Source: Bradyrhizobium sp. CCBAU 51765 (GTDB taxonomy: Bacteria > Pseudomonadota > Alphaproteobacteria > Rhizobiales > Xanthobacteraceae). From it: a DNA stretch of 64,000 nt. The notes under the pieces are model-generated. The model had not been told where the DNA came from, searched no databases, and worked only from the letters and a program-made list of their open reading frames with translations. Below are positions 46,643-55,685 of this stretch, one piece after another; positions within the stretch are counted from its first letter, which is position 1, and each line of letters starts with the position of its first letter. The stretch is taken from contig NZ_CP030038.1 in NCBI RefSeq assembly GCF_015291725.1, positions 5,569,001 to 5,633,000 of the forward strand, written 5' to 3'. A program made the position numbers and the translations under genes.

Positions 46643-47363
46643 ACCGTCGAACTCTCCCTGCCTCGTCGTCAATGGGCTCGTCACCGGCTACGACGGCCGT
46701 AACGTCCTCACCGGCATATCGCTGTCGGTCGATCCGGGTGAGCTCGTCACCGTCGTCGGCCCCAACGGCCACGGCAAATCCACCCTGCTGCGTGCGATCT
46801 CCGGCCTGCTCCCGGTGCGCAAGGGATCGATATCGCTGAACGGCCGCGTGATCTCCGGCCAACCGGCGCATCGCGTGGCGGCCAACGGCGTGATCCATGT
46901 GCCGCAGGGCGATCTGTTGTTTGCAGGGATGAGCGTGCTCGAGAACCTGCTGATGGGCGCCTATCTCGATTCCGATCAGGCGGCAGTGGCGCGGCGGCTC
47001 GAGGAGGTGTTCACCCTGCTGCCCAAGCTTGCCGAGCGCCAGACCCAGATTGCCGCCAGCCTCTCCGGAGGCGAACGGCGCATGGTCGGCATCGGCCGCG
47101 GCTTGATGATGAACGGCTCGGTGATGCTGATCGACGAACCGTCGCTCGGCCTCGCGCCGATCATCATCGAGCAGATCTACGAGGTGATCGCGCGGCTGAA
47201 GGCGAGCGGCCGCACCATCCTGCTGGTCGAGGAGAACCCCGCCCGCGTCGCCGACATCGCCGACCGCATCCATCTGCTCGACAACGGTGCCTTCGTCTGG
47301 TCGGGCGAGCCAGCCGTGCTGCTGCAGCGCGACGAGCTGCTCGCAACCTATCTCGGAGGCTGA
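46635..47363 (+). CDS. Liv-type ABC ATPase (LivF-like), amine cluster
   Basis: 242 residues. Walker A GPNGHGKST (about 41-49), signature LSGGERRMVGIGRGL (about 139-153) and Walker B SVMLIDEPSLGLAP (about 158-171) are intact. Because its signature motif is canonical, it may compensate in the heterodimer for the atypical motif of the preceding ATPase. The first permease gene begins four nt later. Confidence 0.9.
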   Translation: MVEPSNSPCLVVNGLVTGYDGRNVLTGISLSVDPGELVTVVGPNGHGKSTLLRAISGLLPVRKGSISLNGRVISGQPAHRVAANGVIHVPQGDLLFAGMSVLENLLMGAYLDSDQAAVARRLEEVFTLLPKLAERQTQIAASLSGGERRMVGIGRGLMMNGSVMLIDEPSLGLAPIIIEQIYEVIARLKASGRTILLVEENPARVADIADRIHLLDNGAFVWSGEPAVLLQRDELLATYLGG

Positions 47364-47367
47364 CGAC

Positions 47368-48252
47368 GTGGAGATCATAGGACCCGTACTCGTCTCTGGC
47401 ATCACCACCGGCGCCCTGTACGCGCTGGCGACACTCGGTCTGTCGCTGGTCTGGGGCTCGCTCGGCATGCTCAACATGGCGCATGGCACACTGTTGACGC
47501 TCGGCGGTTACGCGGCCTTCACGGCAGCCAGCCAGCTCGGATTGCCGGTGCCGCTTGCGGTGCTTGCCGCTACCGCGGTCGGCGGCGTGATTGGGGCGCT
47601 GATCTTCGTGCTGGTCGCCTACCCGCTGTCGCGCCGCAGCCCCGAGACCTTTGAGACCACCATCATGATCGCGACCTTCGGCGTCGCGCTCACGCTCGAG
47701 AATGCCGTGCTGCGGCTCTATGGCGGCCAGCCGCTGGGGCAACCGCTCTCGGTTGGCGGCGCGATCAATCTCGGCGGCTTCGCGCTACCCTGGCAGAACC
47801 TCATCATCGTCGTCAGCGCCATCGCACTGATGGGCGCTACCGCGCTGTTCCTGACCCGCACCAAAGCGGGCCGCGCCATCCGTGCCACCGCACAGAACCC
47901 TGATGCCGCCAAGCTGATGGGCGTGCCGGTCGCGCGGGTCTATCTGCAGGTCTTGATCCTGTCCGGGATGCTCGCCGGTGTCTGCGGTGTCCTGGTGTCA
48001 TCGATTACCCAGCTCTCACCCTCGCTCGGCGCTGATCCGATGCTGAAGGCCTTCATCATGTGCGTGGTGGCAGGGCTCGGCAATCTGCCGGGCGCGATCA
48101 TCACCTCGTTCGGTCTCGCGATCGTCGAGGCGCTGGTCCAGTTCCTGGCCGGCGCGCGATGGGGTTTCCCTGCTCTGCTCGCCATCGTGATCCTGGTGCT
48201 CATCCGCCGGCCGGGCGGATTGTTCGGCCGGGTCGAAGTGCGGCGTCTGTGA
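47368..48252 (+). CDS. Liv-type ABC permease (LivH-like), amine cluster
   Basis: 294 residues from a GTG just behind GGAGG. GLSLVWGSLGMLNMAHGTLL (about residues 25-44) and the later VVAGLGNLPGAIITSFGLAIVEA (landmarks VVAGLGNLPGAI, SFGLAIVEA) identify LivH. About eight membrane helices. Forms the translocation pore with the LivM-like permease that follows after seven nt. Confidence 0.9.
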   Translation: MEIIGPVLVSGITTGALYALATLGLSLVWGSLGMLNMAHGTLLTLGGYAAFTAASQLGLPVPLAVLAATAVGGVIGALIFVLVAYPLSRRSPETFETTIMIATFGVALTLENAVLRLYGGQPLGQPLSVGGAINLGGFALPWQNLIIVVSAIALMGATALFLTRTKAGRAIRATAQNPDAAKLMGVPVARVYLQVLILSGMLAGVCGVLVSSITQLSPSLGADPMLKAFIMCVVAGLGNLPGAIITSFGLAIVEALVQFLAGARWGFPALLAIVILVLIRRPGGLFGRVEVRRL

Positions 48253-48259
48253 GGTCCAT

Positions 48260-49288
48260 GTGAAACGCGAAGATCTCGCCCATCCCCTGGTCGGCCTCGT
48301 CGTCCTCGCCGCGGCGATCGCGCTGCCGTTCTATGTCGACAGCCGTTACGTGATCGGCCAGGTCACGCTCGGCCTATTCTATGCCATCGTCGCCTCGCAG
48401 TGGAACCTGCTGTTCGGTTTCTCCGGCGTTTTCTCGCTGGCGCAGATGGCGCTGTTCGGCTTCGGTGGCTACGCCACCGCGATGCTGTGCTTCTATTTCG
48501 GCCTCAACATCTGGGCCGCGATGCCGCTCGCGGCTGTTGCCACCGTGCTATTCAGCCTGGTGATCGGCGCGGCCTGCCTGCGGCTGAGCGGCGCCTATAC
48601 CGCGCTGCTGACGCTTGCGGTCGCGCAGGTGATGTATCTTTTGATCGTCACCGACACGGACTGCTTCGTGATGGTCGGCACCCAATGCCGGCAACTCACC
48701 GGCGGCGCGGTTGGATTCGCTCGCTTCGGCGATCTCGGCACACGCGCGATGTTCAAGGCCAAGTTCCTGGTCGCCAACTACGCGCTAGTCGTGGCGCTGT
48801 TCGCCATCACGATGGTGTTCACCTGGGCGATCATCCGCGGCCCGATCGGGCTCGCCTTCCGGGCGTTGCGCGACAATCCCGGCTGCGCCATGGCTCGCGG
48901 CATCAGCCGCTTCCAGATGCAACTCCTGGTGTTCGGACTGTCGGCATTCTTCACCGGCCTCGCAGGCGGGCTCTACGCCGCGCATTTCAACGCGATCGGT
49001 CCTGGCGTGCTGTCGTTCTCGCAGCTGTTCTTCATCATCGCCATGGTGGTCGTGGGCGGCATCGGCCGGCTGTGGGGACCGCTGGTCGGCGCCATCGTGC
49101 TGGTGGCCGCCGACGAGGCGATGCGCGAGATCGGCGAATTCCGCTCGCTCGGGCTCGGCATCATCATCGCCGCCGTCATGGTGCTGATGCCAAACGGGCT
49201 GATCGGCCTCTTTGAGAGCATCTGGAACCGCTTGCGCACGCGCAACCCCGGGATGACAGCAGAGATGTCCGGTGAAACGCCGGCGTGA
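48260..49288 (+). CDS. Liv-type ABC permease (LivM-like), amine cluster
   Basis: 342 residues from a GTG behind GAGG. NLLFGFSGVFSLAQMALFGFGG is the LivM landmark (about residues 48-69, quoted as GFSGVFSLAQMALFG), with VVVGGIGRLWGPLVGAIVL near the C-terminus. Between them lies an unusual loop with two Cys residues (TDTDCFVMVGTQCRQL), which is periplasmic or in-membrane by inspection; its meaning is unknown. Followed closely by the GMC oxidoreductase gene. Confidence 0.9.
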   Translation: MKREDLAHPLVGLVVLAAAIALPFYVDSRYVIGQVTLGLFYAIVASQWNLLFGFSGVFSLAQMALFGFGGYATAMLCFYFGLNIWAAMPLAAVATVLFSLVIGAACLRLSGAYTALLTLAVAQVMYLLIVTDTDCFVMVGTQCRQLTGGAVGFARFGDLGTRAMFKAKFLVANYALVVALFAITMVFTWAIIRGPIGLAFRALRDNPGCAMARGISRFQMQLLVFGLSAFFTGLAGGLYAAHFNAIGPGVLSFSQLFFIIAMVVVGGIGRLWGPLVGAIVLVAADEAMREIGEFRSLGLGIIIAAVMVLMPNGLIGLFESIWNRLRTRNPGMTAEMSGETPA

Positions 49289-49303
49289 CCCATGGAGCGA
49301 GAG

Positions 49304-50917
49304 ATGTACGATACGATTATCGTGGGCGCCGGTTCGGCCGGATGCGTCTTGGCCAACCGGCTGTCTGCGGATCCGGCCCGCAAGGTGCTGGTGTTGGAAG
49401 CCGGGCGCGCCGCGCCGTTGGCGTCGGACATTCCGTCAGACTGGCCGACGATGTTCAACACCGCGGTCGATTGGGGCTTCTACACGGAGCCGCAGGCCGG
49501 TTGCCGCGGCCGCCGCGTGTTCTGGCCGCGCGGCAAGATGGTCGGCGGCTCCGGTGCGATGAATGCGATGATCTATATCCGCGGCCTGCCCTCCGACTAT
49601 GACGGCTGGGAAAAGGCCGGATGCACCGGCTGGGGCTGGCGCAAAGTGCTGCCGGATTTCATCGCCTTTGAGAACAATGCCGACTTCACTGACAGCCCGA
49701 TGCACGGCACCAAGGGCCCGCTCTATGTCGCGCACGTGCCGTTCGTCGATCCGAACGAGCAGCTCTGGCTCGAGGCGGCCAAGGCCGCCGGTCATGCGCA
49801 CAATCGCGACTTCAACGGCGAGAGCCAGGAAGGCGCTGGCTTCTTCCAATTCGTGATCAAGCAGGGCGAGCGCTTCGGCACCGGCAAGGCCTATCTGCGT
49901 CCGGCGCTGTCGCGGCCCAATCTCACCGTCAAGACCGGCGTACGCGTGATCCGGGTGGTCATAGAGAAGGGGCGCGCTACCGGCGTCGAGTATCTCGAGA
50001 ACGGCCAGTTCAAGACTGCGCAGGCATCGAGCGATGTCGTGATGTCCTCAGGTGCGATCGGCTCCGCGCAGCAACTGCTGCTGTCGGGCATAGGCCCCGC
50101 CGACGAACTCAAGAACGTCGGTGTGACGCCGGTGCACGACCTGCCCGGCGTCGGCAAGGATCTGCAGGACCACATCAACATCCCCATTACCTTCTACACC
50201 AAGGAAAAGATCGGCGTCGGCGCCTGGACCGACGAAAGCCTCGAGGCCAGCCTGAAGGAATGGCAGGACAGCCGCAGCGGTCCCCGCTCCTCGCCTTGGG
50301 TCGCGGCTGGCGCGCATGTCCGCAGCCGTCCGGACGTCGAGCCCGATCTGCAGCTCTATGGCGCGATCAGCCCGCACCGTGACTACGTCCGCTTCCTGTC
50401 CTCGAAGCCGGGCATCACCTTGCACTCGACATTGCAGCGGCCGAACAGCCGTGGCGAACTGACCTTGCGCTCGGCCGATCCGCTGGAATATCCGGCAATC
50501 GACCCGCGCTACTTCTCATCCGATCCGAGTGGCCGCGACATCGCAACGCTGGTCGAGGGCGTGCGCATCAACCGCCGTATCGCCGCGCAGTCACCGCTCA
50601 AAGAGCTGATCGAGGGTGAAGTCACGCCGAGCATGGAGGCGACCAGCGACGCCGACATTGCGGAGTATGTGCGCGGCCATTGCACCACGCTGTATCACGC
50701 CTCCTCAACCTGCCGCATGGGCAACGACAAGATGGCGGTGGTCGATCCCCAGACCTTCAAAGTGCATGGCCTCGAAGGCCTCCGCGTCGCCGACGCCTCG
50801 GTGATCCCGATCATGATCTCCGGCAACATCCAGACGCCGACGATCCTGATCGCCGAGCGTGCGGCCGCGGCGATCTGCCATGGCGACGTTTTTCAGGCGG
50901 AGCGTACCGGCCAATGA
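49304..50917 (+). CDS. GMC-family FAD oxidoreductase (choline-dehydrogenase-like)
   Basis: 537 residues; the ATG at 49304 has GGAG six nt upstream, an in-frame ATG at 49292 is the alternative. The FAD dinucleotide fold YDTIIVGAGSAGCVLANRL opens the protein, GKMVGGSGAMNAMIYIRG is the first GMC signature, and GAIGSAQQLLLSGIGP the second. Catalytic His is likely in CTTLYHASSTCRMG. Such enzymes oxidise primary alcohols such as choline or amino alcohols to aldehydes. As the last gene of the amine cluster it may oxidise an alcohol group on the imported compound. 50918-51086 after it shows no gene. Confidence 0.87.
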   Translation: MYDTIIVGAGSAGCVLANRLSADPARKVLVLEAGRAAPLASDIPSDWPTMFNTAVDWGFYTEPQAGCRGRRVFWPRGKMVGGSGAMNAMIYIRGLPSDYDGWEKAGCTGWGWRKVLPDFIAFENNADFTDSPMHGTKGPLYVAHVPFVDPNEQLWLEAAKAAGHAHNRDFNGESQEGAGFFQFVIKQGERFGTGKAYLRPALSRPNLTVKTGVRVIRVVIEKGRATGVEYLENGQFKTAQASSDVVMSSGAIGSAQQLLLSGIGPADELKNVGVTPVHDLPGVGKDLQDHINIPITFYTKEKIGVGAWTDESLEASLKEWQDSRSGPRSSPWVAAGAHVRSRPDVEPDLQLYGAISPHRDYVRFLSSKPGITLHSTLQRPNSRGELTLRSADPLEYPAIDPRYFSSDPSGRDIATLVEGVRINRRIAAQSPLKELIEGEVTPSMEATSDADIAEYVRGHCTTLYHASSTCRMGNDKMAVVDPQTFKVHGLEGLRVADASVIPIMISGNIQTPTILIAERAAAAICHGDVFQAERTGQ

Positions 50918-51086
50918 ATTCTGCAACCAAACGAGCGATCGGCCTTATCCGATGGTCAGAATAGTTCGGTTGCCCTCACCTGTGTTGCTACGCAGTCGCC
51001 GGATAACCTCTCTGCCAAACTCGTCGTATTTGCCGGTCCTTCCGATGGGGCAGATCCAGATACTCCCACTCCGAAGCGCGCCAGCC

Positions 51087-52061
51087 TTATCCTTCCGAAC
51101 GAGTTCGGCGCCATAGGCCAGGGCTCGTGCCGACGGTGCGCGAAAACACCCGCGTAAAATAGCTCTGGTCGCCGAACCCGCAGATCAGCGCGATGTCCGC
51201 TAAGGAGAGCTTCGTGCCCGCCATCAGCCGCTTTGCCTCTTCGATACGAAGCCGCGAGAGGTATTCATGCGGAGCGACACCCGTGCTGCGCCGAAACGAG
51301 CGAGCGAAGTGGCTCGGAGTCAGCTTGCATTCGGCCGCGACGTCGGCGATCGTCAAGTTGCTTGAGAGGCGCACGCGCATGATCTCTTTGGCTCGGCGCT
51401 CCTGCCATGGAGCAAGGCCGCTTTCCTGGGCGCCCTTGCGGGCGCAAGCGCCATATGTCTGCGCGAAGTGGGCCAGCAAGCTCAAGCCGAGCTGATCAAT
51501 GAACAGACTGTTGTTGGCGTTCTCTTCCTCCAGTGCAGTCAAAAGCACACTGGATAGGGCGGAAAGATAGGGATCACGCCGACCACGATCCCAACTCAGG
51601 GTCGAAATCGGCTTCGTACCATTCTCGTAGGCAAATTCGTCGAGTGCGCGGCGCGGGATATAATATTGGACGGCGTCGACCGGACCTTTGAACTCGCACT
51701 GGGGAGTGTCACGCAAGTCGATGACGCTCACCGTCCCGGCCTGGAATGAGCCTGAATATCGCTGGCGCCCGGCGAGCCAGCAAGAATGCCGGTCCAGGTC
51801 GCCGAGTTGATGAAGAATGCTGAAGGCTTGCTCCGAGGGAATTGCGGCGGTCCGCTCCCGCAGCAGACGGTTGCACGTCAGTCTCGTGACGGCAAGCGCG
51901 AGCTTTCCTTGACGGTTGATCTTGCGGAGACAGTCGCCGTCCATACCGAGATGGGCGGCAAGTCGGCGACCATAGAAACCTTCGAATGAGCCGTCGCCTT
52001 CTTCGGCCATTGGAGTTCCCAGGATACCGCAGACCCGGCCGATGGTTAGGTTCTGCTCCAC
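51087..52061 (-). CDS. AraC-family transcriptional regulator
   Basis: 324 residues from a GTG at 52061; an ATG at 52010 is an equally possible start. Two helix-turn-helix motifs fill the C-terminal 100 residues: LTIADVAAECKLTPSHFARSF and LSLADIALICGFGDQSYFTRVF, ending in TSPGLWRR. The N-terminal half is an unassigned sensor part. It faces away from the small gene at 52183 and ends toward the GMC gene. Targets and ligand cannot be deduced. Confidence 0.87.
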   Translation of the reverse strand: MEQNLTIGRVCGILGTPMAEEGDGSFEGFYGRRLAAHLGMDGDCLRKINRQGKLALAVTRLTCNRLLRERTAAIPSEQAFSILHQLGDLDRHSCWLAGRQRYSGSFQAGTVSVIDLRDTPQCEFKGPVDAVQYYIPRRALDEFAYENGTKPISTLSWDRGRRDPYLSALSSVLLTALEEENANNSLFIDQLGLSLLAHFAQTYGACARKGAQESGLAPWQERRAKEIMRVRLSSNLTIADVAAECKLTPSHFARSFRRSTGVAPHEYLSRLRIEEAKRLMAGTKLSLADIALICGFGDQSYFTRVFSRTVGTSPGLWRRTRSEG

Positions 52062-52182
52062 TTACTCGCCAGTAAAATGTTCCAAAAATCACCGTTCTCC
52101 GGCTCATAGAAACAGTTTGCAGTCGCGGACTACCTGGGAATTTGCAAAATTTTGCTGGCCGCGACGCCAGCCAGGGAGGAAT

Positions 52183-52641
52183 ATGGCTCATTATCAGGGC
52201 AGGAACCCCATGAGCGGCAATTTAACCCAGTTCGGCGAGGACTTGCGTCCTCACCTGCTCCGTTTGCAAGCCAGTTTGAATAACATCAACGGGTTGTTCG
52301 CAAGCTGCCCGCCAACGGACGACGCCCAGTGCGCGGAGCAGCTCGATAACTTGCGCGCGCTTGCCATTGAGTCTTGCGCGCGTGCCGGGAAGCTTCGCGA
52401 GACGCTCGAAGCCGGACTTGCACGCGATGCAGTCCTTGCCGACGAGACGCTGCCCAGGTGGGTGTTGGGACGGCAGACCGCGCGACTTCACGCCCGCGCC
52501 GATTCGATCGAGCTGCTGGCCGCGGCCGCCATGGAGTTGGCCAAACTGTCCGCAGTCCAGGCTGAAAGCATTACGATGACCGCCATCGTGGCGCGTCGGC
52601 AGGCGGTCGCCGTGCAGGTGCAGCGGGACAATCAGCCCTGA
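52183..52641 (+). CDS. Small predicted helical protein of unknown function
   Basis: 152 residues from an ATG with an excellent AGGGAGGAAT site. The sequence is rich in Ala, Leu, Arg and Glu with long predicted helices (LRPHLLRLQASLNNI, QLDNLRALAIESCARAG, LLAAAAMELAKLSAVQAES), three Cys residues and no membrane segment. No family is recognised. It is divergent from the AraC gene and 79 nt ahead of the large regulator, so it could belong with either. Confidence 0.6.
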   Translation: MAHYQGRNPMSGNLTQFGEDLRPHLLRLQASLNNINGLFASCPPTDDAQCAEQLDNLRALAIESCARAGKLRETLEAGLARDAVLADETLPRWVLGRQTARLHARADSIELLAAAAMELAKLSAVQAESITMTAIVARRQAVAVQVQRDNQP

Positions 52642-52720
52642 ATCTACCGTCGGTGGGTGGACACCCTGGGGCCCTCCGGGTTAATGAGGCCGCTTGCATG
52701 ATCCAGCGGCTGATCAATGG

Positions 52721-55642
52721 ATGTCCGATCGCGACGATAGAGCACTGCGTACGTTTCTATTCGGACCGTTTCGTCTTTCCACGTCCAAGCGTATCCTCTT
52801 CGAAGATGACCGCGACGTCCGTCTCGGCGCAAAGGCGATCGAGATCCTGATTGCGCTCGTTGAGCGGGCCGGAGAGCTGGTCAGCAAGCGCGAGCTTCTG
52901 GAGATCGCCTGGCCGGACACCGTCGTCGTCGAGGCGAATCTTACGGTGCAGGTGGCGGCGCTCCGCCGCACCCTGGGCGAGGACGACAACGCGAATCCAT
53001 ACATCGTCAACATCCCCGGCCGCGGGTACAGGTTCGTCGCTCCGATAAGGGTGCTCGACGAACCCGGTCAGCACGACCACCCGGCTCTGGCGACGAATCA
53101 CAACCTACCGGCTCAACTCAACCGCTTGATCGGGCGGGACGAAGCGGTCGAGACGCTCAAGCAGAAACTGGCCAACGGACGTCTCGTCAGCATCATCGGC
53201 TCGGCAGGCGTAGGAAAGACCGCCCTGGCGCTTCGGTTGGCGGAAACGATGCTTCCGCAGTTTGAGCACGGTGTATGGCTGGTCGACCTCGCCTCGATCA
53301 CAGACCCCTCGCTGATATCGAGCGTGATCGCGTCCGCCCTCCCGATCGAAGTCCGTTCCAGCGACGCCCTTTCGGGGGTCGTCTCCGCGGTGCGAACCAA
53401 GAACGTGCTCTTGGTCTTCGATAATTGCGAGCACCTGATCGAGGGGGCGGCCGCCGCCATCAGCACGATACTGCTGGCAGCGGACAGGACGAAGGTACTG
53501 ATCACGAGCAGAGAGCCGCTACGCATCAATGGCGAGCAGGTATTCTCCCTCCCGCCCCTTTCCCTGCCTCCGCCGCAAGCGGATCTTCGTCTCAAAGACG
53601 CTCTGGCCTACCCGGCGGTACAGCTGTTCGTCGAGCGAGCAGCCGCCGTCACCAACGATTTCGAACTCGATGATACGACCGCCGCTGACGCCGCTCAGGT
53701 CTGCATAAGGCTGGACGGGAATCCGCTTGCGATAGAGATCGCCGCGGCCCGCGTGAGCGCGTTCGGCGTCAAGGGTTTGGCCGGCAGACTAGAGGATCGC
53801 CTCAGCCTTCTTGAAGACGCTCGCCGCGGAACGCCTGCGCGGCACCGGACAATCGCTGCGGCCATCGACTGGAGCTACCAATTGCTCAGCGAGCGCGAGC
53901 AGCTTGTGTTCCGCTGCCTTGGCATCTTTGCGGGAAGCTTCAGCCTCGAGGCTGCGGTCGCGATCGTTCCGCACGGGGACCACGACACGGCGCTCATCGT
54001 CGCCGATCTCGTCTGCAAGTCCTTGCTCTCGGTTGACGTCGGCGACAATGGAACAAGGTTTCGACTCCCGGAAATCGCGCGGGCTTTCGCGCTCGGCAAG
54101 CTGATCGACCAATCCGAGCAAGACATGCTGGCCGCCAACCTGGCGTCCTGCCTGACCGCGATGCTGCGGAAGTGCGCTGACGGCCCGAACCGGGTGCAGA
54201 TGGCCCGCGACGCGGTCAAGGAGCTGGACAACGTCCGCGGAGCTCTGGATTGGGCCTTCGCTGCGAACGGGGAAAAGAGCGCGGGTGTGGCTCTCGCCGT
54301 AGCTGCCGTGCCCGTGTGGCTGGAAAATTCACTTCTCGCCGAATGCATTGCGTGGACCTCGAAAGCAGTCGACAGGCTCGATCCAACCGCCGAATGCGAG
54401 CGAGATGAGATGGTCCTGAAAGCTGCGCTCGGTCTCACCATGATGTACACAGAAGGCATGACCGGCCGCACGCGCGAGGCCTTGAACAGAGCGATCGCGA
54501 TCGCGGTCAATCTGGAAGACCACAAATGGGAACTCAGGGTTCGACTTGCCTTCGTTCTCTTCCTGCATCGACGCGGCGATCTGAAGGCCGCGCGAGCCGA
54601 AATAGAACGGATGGACCGGCTCGTTTCGGACATCGATGAGCCGATTGCCGTTGCCATGGTCAAAAGTGTCAAGAGCGAGTCCTTGTACTTCAGCGCCCGA
54701 TACCCGGCCGCCTTCGATCTCGCTGTCCAGGCGCACTCCTACTTTCAAACGCATCCCGACACATCGACGATCGGCCGCTGGGGCGTGAATCATTCGATCA
54801 ATGCCCAGTGCGTCATGGCGTCAGTCGATTGGTGCGAAGGTCGCTTGGACCGCGCACGCCGCACGTCTCTTGCCGCCCAAGAGGCGGCTGAACGGACTGG
54901 ACACCCCACTGCGATCTGCCAGGCGCTCGTCTGGTGCTGCACGATCTACCTCAGGATGGAAGAGCTCGATCTTGCCGAGGCTGCCATCCTCCGGCTGCGC
55001 CAATTGGCCGAGGCCAACAATATCCAGAGCTATGTCTTCTCCGCGATGGCCTTCGAAGGCCGCTTGCTGTTCCTCCAGCGGGAGTTCGAGCGATCCGAAC
55101 AGCTCCTGCGGACGGGAATCATCAATCTCAGCGATGCCCGCTACGACAATGCCCGCGTCCCGTTTCTGGGGCGGCTTGCCGAACTGCTCGCAGCGGCCGG
55201 GCGTCCGGAAGAGGCCGTGCTGGCTTCGACCGAATCGTTGGAGCGGACGAGAGCTATCGATGCTCTGGGAATGCTGCCGGACGCGCTACGCATACACGGC
55301 ACCGCGCTGCAGGCGCTGGAAGGAAGTCAGTCGCGATCGGCCGAAAGCCACTTCCGCGAGGCGATCGCCATGTCGCGCCAGCAGGGAGCGCTGGGTTGGG
55401 AGCTCAAGGCAGCAGAATGCCTTGCCGACATGCTGAGGCTCCAGGGGAGGATCGAAGAGGCGTCCACTCTGCTCGGCCAGACACTCGGCCTGTTTCTCGA
55501 AGGACACGCGACTGCCCCATTTCGGCGCGCCAAGCGCATTTTGGAGGATTTGCAAGGAGCGGTGTCGGAGGAGGCAAGTGATCCAGCCGTGCGTGCCCTT
55601 GACCCGGGAGGTATGGATGGCTTGTCACGGCGGCAAGGGTGA
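52721..55642 (+). CDS. Winged-helix, NB-ARC-like ATPase and TPR regulator
   Basis: 973 residues. The N-terminal OmpR-type winged helix (about 8-105) shows LGAKAIEILIALVERAGELVSKREL and PYIVNIPGRGYRFVAPI, landmarks of CadC-like DNA-binding domains. An AAA/NB-ARC-type ATPase follows with Walker A IGSAGVGKTALALRLAE (about 157-173) and Walker B LLVFDNCEHL (about 229-238). The last 450 residues look like helical TPR repeats. ATG 52721 is preferred to an upstream TTG. This architecture (SARP/MalT-like STAND regulator) senses a signal through the TPR part and oligomerises with ATP. Target unknown; it converges on the ThrE-like gene. Confidence 0.85.
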   Translation: MSDRDDRALRTFLFGPFRLSTSKRILFEDDRDVRLGAKAIEILIALVERAGELVSKRELLEIAWPDTVVVEANLTVQVAALRRTLGEDDNANPYIVNIPGRGYRFVAPIRVLDEPGQHDHPALATNHNLPAQLNRLIGRDEAVETLKQKLANGRLVSIIGSAGVGKTALALRLAETMLPQFEHGVWLVDLASITDPSLISSVIASALPIEVRSSDALSGVVSAVRTKNVLLVFDNCEHLIEGAAAAISTILLAADRTKVLITSREPLRINGEQVFSLPPLSLPPPQADLRLKDALAYPAVQLFVERAAAVTNDFELDDTTAADAAQVCIRLDGNPLAIEIAAARVSAFGVKGLAGRLEDRLSLLEDARRGTPARHRTIAAAIDWSYQLLSEREQLVFRCLGIFAGSFSLEAAVAIVPHGDHDTALIVADLVCKSLLSVDVGDNGTRFRLPEIARAFALGKLIDQSEQDMLAANLASCLTAMLRKCADGPNRVQMARDAVKELDNVRGALDWAFAANGEKSAGVALAVAAVPVWLENSLLAECIAWTSKAVDRLDPTAECERDEMVLKAALGLTMMYTEGMTGRTREALNRAIAIAVNLEDHKWELRVRLAFVLFLHRRGDLKAARAEIERMDRLVSDIDEPIAVAMVKSVKSESLYFSARYPAAFDLAVQAHSYFQTHPDTSTIGRWGVNHSINAQCVMASVDWCEGRLDRARRTSLAAQEAAERTGHPTAICQALVWCCTIYLRMEELDLAEAAILRLRQLAEANNIQSYVFSAMAFEGRLLFLQREFERSEQLLRTGIINLSDARYDNARVPFLGRLAELLAAAGRPEEAVLASTESLERTRAIDALGMLPDALRIHGTALQALEGSQSRSAESHFREAIAMSRQQGALGWELKAAECLADMLRLQGRIEEASTLLGQTLGLFLEGHATAPFRRAKRILEDLQGAVSEEASDPAVRALDPGGMDGLSRRQG

Positions 55643-55685
55643 ATACATCGGTTGGAGCGACCCGCGCTCGTGTCGAGGCACTGAG

